From Rhodospirillaceae bacterium (GTDB lineage Bacteria > Pseudomonadota > Alphaproteobacteria > Rhodospirillales > Rhodospirillaceae), in assembly GCA_020852595.1 (NCBI GenBank), contig JADZAK010000062.1, forward strand, positions 1-33,830: 33,830 bases of DNA, written 5' to 3'. Positions within the stretch are counted from its first letter, which is position 1, and each line of letters starts with the position of its first letter. Below the pieces are notes generated by a model. The model made no database searches. It had not been told where the DNA came from and saw only the letters and a program-made list of their open reading frames with translations. Both the position numbers and the translations under genes were made by a program. Below are positions 1-7,361 of the stretch, piece by piece.

Positions 1-186
1 GGCATGCCGATGTTCACGGCCGGCAAGCTGGGCGGCAAGATCAAGACCGGTCTGCACATCCCCGGCGAAGCGAGCGCCGCGACCCGCCTCAGCTACACCG
101 CGCTGAAGGTCATGGGCTGCGACGTCTCGACGTTCGGCACCAAGAGCAACCAAACTTCGAAAGAGATCAGCGAGATTTTGGTCTAA
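1..186 (+). CDS. DUF1552-family secreted protein, C-terminal end only
   Basis: This is the 3' end of a gene that begins left of the window; the frame is open from base 1 and stops at TAA 184-186. The 61 residues visible align without gaps to the last 60 residues of the complete DUF1552 protein at 6003-7337, with about 37 of 60 identical by hand count. Shared blocks include PMFTAG, KTG.HI, KVMG, TSKE and a final EILV. DUF1552 (PF07586) proteins are exported proteins of unknown function, often encoded beside DUF1592/DUF1588 proteins. The next two genes are paralogues of the genes that follow 6003-7337, so this is the second gene of the left copy of a duplicated module. The Tat signal and the histidine motif of this copy are off-window. 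Confidence 0.85.
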   Translation, partial: GMPMFTAGKLGGKIKTGLHIPGEASAATRLSYTALKVMGCDVSTFGTKSNQTSKEISEILV

Positions 187-194
187 GCTACTAA

Positions 195-223
195 CCGCCC
201 GGCGCTGTCGCAGCGCCGGGCGG
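195..223 (+). terminator. Perfect 13-bp hairpin between DUF1552 and PF03640 genes
   Basis: The arms 195-207 and 211-223 are perfect reverse complements, GC-rich, with a 3-nt loop (TCG). A short pyrimidine stretch (GTCTTT) follows. It lies 8 bases after the stop of the DUF1552 gene and 30 bases before the next start, so it may act as a partial terminator or as a 3' mRNA stabiliser inside the operon. The right-hand module has no such hairpin at the equivalent junction (7338-7361). Confidence 0.55.
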
Positions 224-252
224 GCGTCTTTGAGGGGTTAAAAGGGAAGACG

Positions 253-1632
253 ATGAAAAAGTCATTCATGCTCGCGGCTGTGGCAATGGCGGCTGTGCTT
301 GCGGCCGGAGCCGCGAACGCGCAGGACAAGGCCCGGGCGGCGCGCGACGCGAAGGCGATGATCGGCGTCGAGCGCGCGAAGGACGTGCCGATGCCGCCCG
401 GCTTCAAGATCATGCCGAGCGAGATCGACGGCCCCGTCTTCGCAGACGCCAACGGCATGACCCTTTACAAGTGGCAGCTTAAAGCGCTGCGCAACGGTTC
501 CGCCGGCGAGCGGAAGAACGAGCCCGCTTGTTATGATGTGAAGACCACCGAGACCGCCGGCCTTATGAGCCCGTATCCGCCGGGCCTGGTCCTGCCGGAA
601 CTCGATACACGTCCGGCCTGCACCGATGTGTGGAAACCCGTTTACGCCGCCGCCAATTCGCAAGGGATCGACAAGTGGACCGTTCTCACGCGTAAAGACG
701 GCACCAAGCAGTGGGCCTACGACGGCTTCGCGCTTTATACGTCCGTGCTCGACCGCGCGCCGGGCGAAGTCGCGGCCGCGCCGAAGAAGGCGCGCGGCGA
801 TGCGCCGTCCTACCGCGAAGCCGTGAAGCCGCCCTCCGACATTCCGCCGGGCTTTGAAGTGACCTCGACGACCCGCGGCCGCCTGCTCTCCACGACCAGC
901 CAGCAGTCCGTCTACTTCTTCAACGGCGATACCGCCACGAAGACCGGCTGCACCGGCGAGTGCACGCAGACCTGGAAGCCGATCCTCGCGCCGAGCGTCG
1001 GCCAGACCACGGAAGGCTGGACGATCTTCGAACGTTCGCCGGGCGTGCGCCAGTGGGCGTTCCGCGGCAAGCCGCTTTATATCAACGTGCTCGACCGCGA
1101 AGGCCGCAGCCAGGAAGGCAGCGATACGCCGGGCTGGCACAACGTCTATCTGCAAATGTCGCCGCCGCCGCCGAAGGAATTCACGGTGCAGGTGACGAGT
1201 TCCGGCGAAGTGCTCGCCGATGCATCCGGTAAGACCATCTACACCTATGCCTGCGCCGATGACTCCGTGGATCAGCTCAACTGCGATCATCCGTCCGAAA
1301 CCCAGGTCTATCGTTTCGGCATGTGCGGCGCCGGGGACCCGGACCGCTGCGTCACGACCTTCCCCTATGTGCTGGCGGGCAAGGATGCTCAAAGCCTTAG
1401 CCAGTCCTGGACGGTCGAATGGATCGATCCCAAGACCGGCAAGTTCGCCGAAGCCAATGCGGCGGGCGCCCTCAAAGTCTGGGCCTATCGCCAGCGTCCC
1501 GTGTATACTTATGCGGGCGATAAGCGCCCGGGCGACATCAACGCCGACGGCTTTGGTGAATTCCGTGGCCTGCGCAATGGATATAAGGCGCTGTGGCTGC
1601 GCGACGACTTCTACAACGGTGCGGGAGACTAA
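253..1632 (+). CDS. Secreted protein with three PF03640/COG4315 'secreted repeat' domains (left copy)
   Basis: The 459-residue protein has a Sec signal peptide with likely cleavage after ANA (residue 23). Three related domains follow at about residues 48-176, 197-300 and 307-453. Each has a PPGF or PKEF entry, an aromatic repeat motif (TLYKW, SVYFF, TIYTY) and a return block with tryptophan and KPLY/RPVY. Paired cysteines are conserved, for example CTGEC in domain 2. This matches the PF03640 family (Yx[FWY]xxD repeat), whose function is unknown. The C-terminal block PGDINADGFGEF followed by RNGY and LRDDF is shared with the paralogue at 7362-8705. ATG 253 is preceded by GGGAAG. The stop is 2 bases from the next gene, so they are cotranscribed. 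Periplasmic or surface location is inferred; no function can be assigned. Confidence 0.85.
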   Translation: MKKSFMLAAVAMAAVLAAGAANAQDKARAARDAKAMIGVERAKDVPMPPGFKIMPSEIDGPVFADANGMTLYKWQLKALRNGSAGERKNEPACYDVKTTETAGLMSPYPPGLVLPELDTRPACTDVWKPVYAAANSQGIDKWTVLTRKDGTKQWAYDGFALYTSVLDRAPGEVAAAPKKARGDAPSYREAVKPPSDIPPGFEVTSTTRGRLLSTTSQQSVYFFNGDTATKTGCTGECTQTWKPILAPSVGQTTEGWTIFERSPGVRQWAFRGKPLYINVLDREGRSQEGSDTPGWHNVYLQMSPPPPKEFTVQVTSSGEVLADASGKTIYTYACADDSVDQLNCDHPSETQVYRFGMCGAGDPDRCVTTFPYVLAGKDAQSLSQSWTVEWIDPKTGKFAEANAAGALKVWAYRQRPVYTYAGDKRPGDINADGFGEFRGLRNGYKALWLRDDFYNGAGD

Positions 1633-1634
1633 CC

Positions 1635-2744
1635 ATGAAGCACTCTGTTCTGGCCTCCGCGGCCGCCGCGGCGCTGCTCGCCGCCCCCGTCGCCAAAGCC
1701 GATGAAACCGCGCCGCCGAACCGTACGATCGGTTATGTGGTCTCGGGCCTCTATTGGGCCGTCTATCAGACCGCCGATGGCAAAGCCGAGTGCCCGAACG
1801 GTCTCAACGATGGTCCGCGTGAGCATTTCAAAGCCTTGTTCCCCGACAACGGCGCGAAACGCCCGGTGGCCGAAACGCAGTTGAAGCGTGAAGCCGCCGG
1901 CTACTTCCCGACGACGACGGACGAGCCGTTCACGTTCCAGCTCTCGCAGAGCAAGATCGCCAAAGGCCTGAACCTCGACGGCAAGGCCGACGACAACGAC
2001 TTTGTCGGCCCGGACGGCGAGAAGGGCATCGACAATCAGCTCTTCCGCGTTCTCGGCTGCGTGCGCGGCTACCGCGCGCCGGACGGCGACGCCTATTTCT
2101 TCGACAACAACACGCTCATCACGGACCGCTATGACCGCTGGCTGTTCGAACTCACCGATGTCGACAGCCTGGTGAACGACGACGACGTCACCGTCACGAC
2201 CTATCGCGGTCTCGACGGCCTTCTGAAAAAGGCCGACGGCAACGGCATGCTCGCCGGCGGCAGCCAGGTCATCGACGTGAAGTGGGGCGGCCGCTACGTC
2301 GCGAAGATCAAAGGCAAGATCAAGGACGGCGTGCTGACCACCGAGCCGACCGACGTCACCTTCCCGTGGGCCACCTTCGGGGTGCCGACGGACCGCGAGA
2401 TGCGCGCCATGCGCATGCAGGTGAAGGTGCTGCCGACGGGCGGCACGGGCCTCATCGCGGGCTACACCGATCTCGAGAACTGGTACCGCCAGACGCTGCG
2501 CTCGTCCTCGACGCATCACCAGGCTTACGGCCAGGTGTCGCTGCCGTCGGTCTATCGCGCGCTGCGCAAGGCCGCCGACGGCAATCCCGATCCGAAGACG
2601 GGCGAAAACACCTCGCTGTCGTCGGCGCTCGACGTGACGCTGACGCAAGTCCACATCATCCATCCGGACCGTCCGGTGGCGCAGGCCGAGGGCGCGGTCA
2701 AGACGGCCGAAGGCGTGAAAGAGCGCGCGGGCGCCCGCCGCTAA
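1635..2744 (+). CDS. Secreted protein of unknown family, module gene 4 (left copy)
   Basis: The 369-residue protein has a typical signal peptide (MKHSVLASAAAAALL, cleavage after AKA near residue 22). I do not recognise a named family. It is clearly paralogous to 8784-9920. Shared blocks include ECPNG.NDGPRE, a stretch LDGK.D..DF followed by GEKG.DNQ, T.TFPW.TFG.PTD and STHHQ.YG. The LDGKADDNDF block resembles half of a dockerin-type calcium loop, which is only a resemblance. The histidine pair in STHHQ is invariant between the copies. The tail is Ala/Glu/Arg-rich and looks disordered. ATG 1635 is chosen because it lies 2 bases after the preceding stop and gives a clean signal peptide; the frame is open upstream to 1593. 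It is the last gene of its operon, followed by a hairpin at 2750-2827. Confidence 0.8.
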   Translation: MKHSVLASAAAAALLAAPVAKADETAPPNRTIGYVVSGLYWAVYQTADGKAECPNGLNDGPREHFKALFPDNGAKRPVAETQLKREAAGYFPTTTDEPFTFQLSQSKIAKGLNLDGKADDNDFVGPDGEKGIDNQLFRVLGCVRGYRAPDGDAYFFDNNTLITDRYDRWLFELTDVDSLVNDDDVTVTTYRGLDGLLKKADGNGMLAGGSQVIDVKWGGRYVAKIKGKIKDGVLTTEPTDVTFPWATFGVPTDREMRAMRMQVKVLPTGGTGLIAGYTDLENWYRQTLRSSSTHHQAYGQVSLPSVYRALRKAADGNPDPKTGENTSLSSALDVTLTQVHIIHPDRPVAQAEGAVKTAEGVKERAGARR

Positions 2745-2749
2745 CATAA

Positions 2750-2827
2750 AAACGACCCCCTCCTCACCGAGGAATTGTTTTATCCCCTCCCCTGCAAGGG
2801 GAGGGTCAGGGAGGGGTCGTTTCTTCT
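2750..2827 (+). terminator. Nested hairpin terminator made of a dispersed-type intergenic repeat
   Basis: Outer arms AAACGACCCC (2750-2759) and GGGGTCGTTT (2813-2822) pair perfectly. Inside is a 9-bp stem, CCCTCCCCT (2785-2793) with AGGGGAGGG (2797-2805), loop GCA. The right outer arm runs into TTTCTTCT. It closes the left module and precedes the hydrolase gene by 20 bases. The C-rich core GCAAGGGGAGGG resembles small intergenic repeats seen many times in alphaproteobacterial genomes; copy number here is not known. Confidence 0.7.
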
Positions 2828-2846
2828 CCCGACCGAGGTTTTGCAC

Positions 2847-4085
2847 ATGACCACCAATCTCCGCATCGACGGCGACCGTTTGTGGGACTCGCTGATGGAG
2901 CTCGCTGAAATCGGCGGCACGGAGAAGGGCGGTGTGTGCCGTCTCGCGCTCACGGATCTCGACCGTCAGGGGCGCGATCTGTTCAAGCGCTGGGCGGAAG
3001 GCGCGGGCTGCAGCGTTTCCGTCGATAAGATGGGCAACATCTTCGCGCGCCGCCCGGGCAAGGATAATTCGCTCCCGCCGGTCATGACGGGCAGCCATAT
3101 CGACACGCAGCCCACGGGCGGCAAGTTCGACGGCAACTACGGGGTGCTCGCCGGCCTCGAAGTCGTGCGCACGCTCAACGATTTCAACGTCGAGACCCTG
3201 CGCCCGATCGAAGTCGTGGTGTGGACCAACGAAGAAGGCAGCCGTTTTCAGCCGTCGATGGTCGCGTCCGGCGTGTTCGCGGGCGTGTTCGATCTCGATT
3301 ACGGCCTCTCGCGCGCCGACACCGAAGGCAAGACCATCGGCGAAGAGCTGAAGCGCATCGGTTATGCCGGCGACCGGCCCGTCGGCGGCCGCAAGGTCGC
3401 GGCGTTCTTCGAAGCGCATATCGAGCAGGGCCCGATCCTCGAGGCCGAGAACAAGACCATCGGCGTCGTGGAAGGCGTGCAGGGCATCCGCTGGTACGAG
3501 TTCTATGTCACCGGTCAGGAAGCCCACGCGGGCCCGACACCGATGAAGGTGCGCAAGGACGCGCTGCAGGGCGCGGCGCGCATGATCACCGAAGCCTACC
3601 GTATCGCCACCTCGCGTCCGCCGAACGCCTGCGCGACCGTGGGGGTGATCGAAGGCTTCCCGAATTCCATCAACGTGATCCCGGGCCGCGTGAAGTTCAC
3701 CGTGGACCTGCGCAATCCCGACGGCGACGTGCTCACCGACATGGGCCGCGAGATGCGCGAAGTGTCCGGGAAGATCGCCAAGGATCTGGGCCTCACCCTT
3801 GAGATCAAGGAAATCTGGGTCAATCCGCCCGTGAAGTTCGCCCCGGAGCTCGTGAAGTCGGTCCAGACGGCCGTCGACAAGCTGGGATACTCGAACCGGC
3901 GCATCATCAGCGGCGCCGGGCATGATTCGGTGAACATCTCGAAGGTGGCCCCCACGGCCATGATTTTTGTCCCCTGCAAGGACGGGATCAGCCACAACGA
4001 GATCGAGGACGCCAAGAAAGAGGATATCGCCGCCGGGTGCGATGTGCTGCTTCACGCGCTCGTCGAACACGCTAATATTGTTTAA
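2847..4085 (+). CDS. M20-family Zn-dependent carbamoylase/amidohydrolase
   Basis: The 412-residue enzyme belongs to the hydantoinase/carbamoylase group of M20 metallopeptidase-like proteins: N-carbamoyl-L-amino-acid hydrolase, beta-ureidopropionase and allantoate amidohydrolase. Visible metal and active-site motifs are GSHIDTQPTGGKFDG (His84, Asp86, Asp95), TNEEGSRF (Glu129/Glu130), HIEQGP and a C-terminal GISHNEIE. GAGHDS near residue 355 is also typical. The length matches the usual 400-420 residues. Members release ammonia and CO2 from N-carbamoyl or ureido compounds; the exact substrate cannot be read from sequence. ATG 2847 gives the family-normal N-terminus; the open frame upstream is the terminator repeat. 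The gene sits alone between the two module copies. It may feed beta-alanine or amino acids into the transaminases further right, but that is inference. Confidence 0.85.
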   Translation: MTTNLRIDGDRLWDSLMELAEIGGTEKGGVCRLALTDLDRQGRDLFKRWAEGAGCSVSVDKMGNIFARRPGKDNSLPPVMTGSHIDTQPTGGKFDGNYGVLAGLEVVRTLNDFNVETLRPIEVVVWTNEEGSRFQPSMVASGVFAGVFDLDYGLSRADTEGKTIGEELKRIGYAGDRPVGGRKVAAFFEAHIEQGPILEAENKTIGVVEGVQGIRWYEFYVTGQEAHAGPTPMKVRKDALQGAARMITEAYRIATSRPPNACATVGVIEGFPNSINVIPGRVKFTVDLRNPDGDVLTDMGREMREVSGKIAKDLGLTLEIKEIWVNPPVKFAPELVKSVQTAVDKLGYSNRRIISGAGHDSVNISKVAPTAMIFVPCKDGISHNEIEDAKKEDIAAGCDVLLHALVEHANIV

Positions 4086-4242
4086 AATCAAATCATTGAC
4101 GGAAATTTGTAACGGCCGGGAATGAGCTTTATTCACGCGGAGTTGTCATAAAACTCCGTTGCCGGGCCCGCTGGGCGTGTCATCTTTAAGACAGACTGAA
4201 AAGGTGCGTTTGGGCTACACCCTCGCGCAGCGAATAGTGTTG

Positions 4243-4280
4243 CCAGGAGAGGACCCCCACCCGGGGGATTGGCTTTAATG
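4243..4280 (+). promoter_or_regulatory. Translation-start region with a hairpin between two Shine-Dalgarno candidates
   Basis: AGGAGAGG at about 4245-4252 is a good ribosome-binding sequence but lies about 25 bases before ATG 4278. Between them CCCCC (4254-4258) can pair with GGGGG (4263-4267). GGGGGA (4263-4268) is itself a possible second ribosome-binding sequence at normal distance and would be hidden when the hairpin forms. A TTG in the same frame lies at 4269. The upstream stretch 4086-4242 holds a 7-bp hairpin (4138-4144 with 4152-4158) and otherwise nothing I can name. Confidence 0.35.
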
Positions 4281-5981
4281 AAGTTCAACGTTCACAGACC
4301 CTTACTTGGCGCCCTGCTGATGGGGGCCGCGCTCGCGGGCTGTTCGAACGAAGGCGGAAAAACGGAACAGACGGCCAAGGCCGCGCCGGTCCCCCCCGCG
4401 TTCGAACTGGCCAGTTCGCCGCCGCGCCATCGTCTGATGAGCGCCGAGCAGTACCAGAACACGATTTCGCACATCTTCGGTTCCGATATCGCGGCCAATG
4501 CGCAGTTCGCGCCGTTGCAGCGCACGGAAGGCTTGCTTGCGCTCGGCGCCTCCACGGCCGGCGTGCCCTTCGGCGAAATGCAGAAGCTGCAGCGCGCGGC
4601 GGCCCTCGTTGCCGCGCAGGTCGTCGACGACGGCAACCTCGATCTCGGCGTTCCGTCGCACCGCGACTCACTCATTCCCTGTAAGCCCGCGGACGCCGCG
4701 CTGCCCGATCCGGCGTGCGCCAAGACCTTCCTCGGCATGACGGGCCGCTTGCTCTATCGTCATCCGCTGCCCGAAGCGCGTCTGACGCAGATGGTGGACG
4801 AAGCGGGCAAGTCCGCGACGCAGCTGAAGGATTTCTACGCCGGCCTCGCGTCCGTCATCGAAGGCATGCTCATCAGCCCGGAAGTGCTGATGATCCACGA
4901 CCGCACCGAGCCGGATCCGGAACGTCCGGGCCGCCGCCGTCTCGATGGTTATTCCTACGCCGCGCGCCTCAGCTTCTTCCTGTGGAACGCCGCGCCGGAT
5001 GACCGCGTGCTGCGCGCCGCGGAAAGCGGCGAACTCTCCACGGCCAAGGGCCGCGAACGCATCGTCGATATGATGCTGGCCAGCCCGCGCCTCGAAGAAG
5101 GCGTGCGCGGCTTCTTCGACGACATGATGGCGTTCGACACCTTCAACAACCTCGCCAAGGACGCGAGCGCGTATCCGGCCGAAACCGGCGCCGCGCTCAC
5201 CGCCGCGCGCGAACAGACGCTGCGCACCATTTACGATCACCTGATCGTCAAGAAGGGCGACTACCGCGACCTTTTCACGACGCGTTCGACCTTCATGTCG
5301 CCGGAACTCGGCCCGATCTACCGCGTGCCGACGCCGAAGGGCTGGGTGAAATACGATTTCCCGGCCGACAGCCCGCGCGTCGGGATCCTGACCCACGTCA
5401 GCTTCCTCGCCTCGCACGCGCATCCGGGGCGCAGTTCGGCCACGCGCCGCGGCAAAGCGCTGCGCGAACTGCTGTTGTGCCAGCCGGTTCCGCTGCCGCC
5501 GCCGAACGTCGACTTCTCGGCGCTGAACGATCCGACCTCGCCCTTCAAGACGGCCCGCGACCGCGTGAGCTTCCACCTGCAGAACCCGGTGTGCGCCGGC
5601 TGCCACAAGATCACCGACCCGATGGGGCTCGCGCTTGAGAACTTCGACGGCGCCGGTCAGTTCCGCGCCACCGAGATGGGCACGGCGATCGATCCGAGCG
5701 GCGCGCTCGACGGCAAGAGCTTCAAGGACGTCGCCGGTCTTGCTGACTCCGTGCGCAATCATCCGGCGCTGCCGTCGTGCCTTGTCCGCCGCGTGCTCAG
5801 CTACGGCACCGGCTCGCCGGTCGAACGCGAAGACCGTCCGCTGGTCGACTATCTCACCGGCCACTTCGCCGAGAAGGGCTACCGCTACACCGATCTGCTG
5901 CGCGAAATCGTGCTCAGCCCGGCTTTCTACGATGTCACCGAGCGCGCGCCCGAGCAGAAGTCTGCGTCGGCCGCCAACTAG
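4278..5981 (+). CDS. DUF1592/DUF1588-family lipoprotein with CxxCH motif
   Basis: The 567-residue protein starts with a lipoprotein signal (LAGC, lipidated Cys22). The domain order is that of the planctomycete-type DUF1587-DUF1595-DUF1592-DUF1588-DUF1585 proteins. A DUF1587-like start (RHRLMSAEQYQNTI) is followed by a DUF1595-like block (LLYRHPLPEARL), DUF1592 (SYAARLSFFLWNAAPDD), DUF1588 ending in CAGCH (Cys439, Cys442, His443) with DPMGLALENFD, and a DUF1585 tail ending LSPAFYD. CAGCH is a canonical haem c attachment sequence, so a membrane-anchored, possibly electron-transferring role is plausible. The biochemical role of the family is not established. ATG 4278 is preferred over the in-frame TTG 4269 because it gives a compact lipoprotein signal. 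It is the first gene of the right module; the next starts 21 bases on. Confidence 0.88.
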   Translation: MKFNVHRPLLGALLMGAALAGCSNEGGKTEQTAKAAPVPPAFELASSPPRHRLMSAEQYQNTISHIFGSDIAANAQFAPLQRTEGLLALGASTAGVPFGEMQKLQRAAALVAAQVVDDGNLDLGVPSHRDSLIPCKPADAALPDPACAKTFLGMTGRLLYRHPLPEARLTQMVDEAGKSATQLKDFYAGLASVIEGMLISPEVLMIHDRTEPDPERPGRRRLDGYSYAARLSFFLWNAAPDDRVLRAAESGELSTAKGRERIVDMMLASPRLEEGVRGFFDDMMAFDTFNNLAKDASAYPAETGAALTAAREQTLRTIYDHLIVKKGDYRDLFTTRSTFMSPELGPIYRVPTPKGWVKYDFPADSPRVGILTHVSFLASHAHPGRSSATRRGKALRELLLCQPVPLPPPNVDFSALNDPTSPFKTARDRVSFHLQNPVCAGCHKITDPMGLALENFDGAGQFRATEMGTAIDPSGALDGKSFKDVAGLADSVRNHPALPSCLVRRVLSYGTGSPVEREDRPLVDYLTGHFAEKGYRYTDLLREIVLSPAFYDVTERAPEQKSASAAN

Positions 5982-6002
5982 GTCAAAGAGGGAGGAACTC
6001 TT

Positions 6003-7337
6003 ATGAATCTCAATCGTCGCCGTGTCCTGAAAGGCATGATGGGCGGAAGCGCGGTCACCGTGGGTGTGCCGCTGCTCAATCTCTTCCTCAACGGCAACGG
6101 CAACGCCCTTGCCGACGGTGCGCCGATGCCGGTGCGCTTCGGCACCTGGGTATGGGGCCTTGGCATGAACGATGCGATCTTCACGCCGAAGAAAATCGGC
6201 CGCGATTTCGATCTCCCGGAAGAAATCGCCGCGCTGAAGCCGGTGCAGAAGCACATCAACCTGTTCACGCGCTTCAACACCTTCAAGGACGGCGCGCCCT
6301 TGATGTGCCACCATACCGGTTGGGTGATCCTGCGCTCGGGCATCGCGCCGACGCCCGCCGTGACCCGCCCGGGTGAAACCATCGACGTCACCGTCGCCAA
6401 GAAGATCGGCAACGCCACGCGCTATTCGATCCTGTCGGCCACGGCCACGGGCGACGTGCGCGATTCCTATAGCTACGAAAGCCAGAACTCGGTCAATGCG
6501 CCGGAATACTCGCCGATCCGCATGTACCAGAACCTGTTCGGCGCCGAATTCCAGGACCCGAACGCGGCGGAGTTCAAGCCGAACCCGAAAGCCATGGTCC
6601 GTAAGAGCGTGCTCTCGGGCGTGCTCGATGAAGCCAAGACTCTGCAGCGCGAAGTCGGCGCGGAAGACAAGGCGCGTCTCGATCAGTACTTCACCAGCCT
6701 GCGCGACCTCGAAAAGCAGTTCGACCTGCAGCTCACCAAGCCGCTGCCGCTGGCCGCCTGCAAGGCGGGCGCCGCGAACCGCGACGAACCGAGCGCGGGC
6801 CTCGATGCCGTGCGCGTCGGCGAGCGTCACGGCCTCATGACCAAGCTGATGGTGATGGCCATCGCCTGCGATCAGGCGCGCGTGTTCAATATGGGTTACG
6901 CCGGGGAAACCGCCGCCACCACCAAGCCGGGTTACGAGAAGCCGCACCACACCGCGACCCACGAAGAGCCGACGGATCCGAAGCTCGGGTATCAGGTCGA
7001 AGTGTCGTGGTTCACGCGCCGCGCCATGGAAAACTGGGCCGAATTCGTGAAAGCCTTCGCCGAGCAGAAGGAAGGCGACGGCACGCTGCTCGACAACTGT
7101 CTCGTTTATGCGATGTCGGACATCTCCTACGCCAAGATCCACTCGCTGGATAACATCCCGATGTTCACGGCCGGCACCGCCGGCGGCAAGGTGAAGACCG
7201 GCTATCACATCCAGGGCGCGGGCGAGCCGGGCACGCGCCTCGGTTACACGCTCATGAAGGTGATGGGCCTCGATATCGGTTCGTGGGGCACGCTCAGCAA
7301 CACGACGTCGAAAGAGTTCGGGGAAATTCTGGTCTAG
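6003..7337 (+). CDS. DUF1552-family protein with Tat signal
   Basis: The 444-residue protein begins with a twin-arginine signal (NRRRVLKGM, then a hydrophobic stretch). The C-terminal half shows the DUF1552 (PF07586) signature order: a histidine-rich motif, EGDGTLLDN, a block equivalent to SHDNLP (here HSLDNIPMFTAG) and a terminal LYLTLLDRMG-like stretch (GYTLMKVMGLD). The family is also called HXXSHH; here that motif reads HTATHE within PHHTATHEEP. Tat export suggests folding, perhaps with a cofactor, before export. A strong GGGAGGA ribosome-binding site precedes ATG 6003. DUF1552 genes typically follow DUF1592/1588 genes, as here. The left-window fragment (1-186) is its paralogue. Function unknown. 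Confidence 0.88.
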   Translation: MNLNRRRVLKGMMGGSAVTVGVPLLNLFLNGNGNALADGAPMPVRFGTWVWGLGMNDAIFTPKKIGRDFDLPEEIAALKPVQKHINLFTRFNTFKDGAPLMCHHTGWVILRSGIAPTPAVTRPGETIDVTVAKKIGNATRYSILSATATGDVRDSYSYESQNSVNAPEYSPIRMYQNLFGAEFQDPNAAEFKPNPKAMVRKSVLSGVLDEAKTLQREVGAEDKARLDQYFTSLRDLEKQFDLQLTKPLPLAACKAGAANRDEPSAGLDAVRVGERHGLMTKLMVMAIACDQARVFNMGYAGETAATTKPGYEKPHHTATHEEPTDPKLGYQVEVSWFTRRAMENWAEFVKAFAEQKEGDGTLLDNCLVYAMSDISYAKIHSLDNIPMFTAGTAGGKVKTGYHIQGAGEPGTRLGYTLMKVMGLDIGSWGTLSNTTSKEFGEILV

Positions 7338-7361
7338 CGCCGCGTGCGCAGCGAGGGTGTG

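Noticed and set aside
1629..4136. 835-codon open frame on the minus strand
   Set aside because: It is antisense to the module gene and to the M20-type hydrolase, both well supported. The composition is that of a GC-driven shadow frame.
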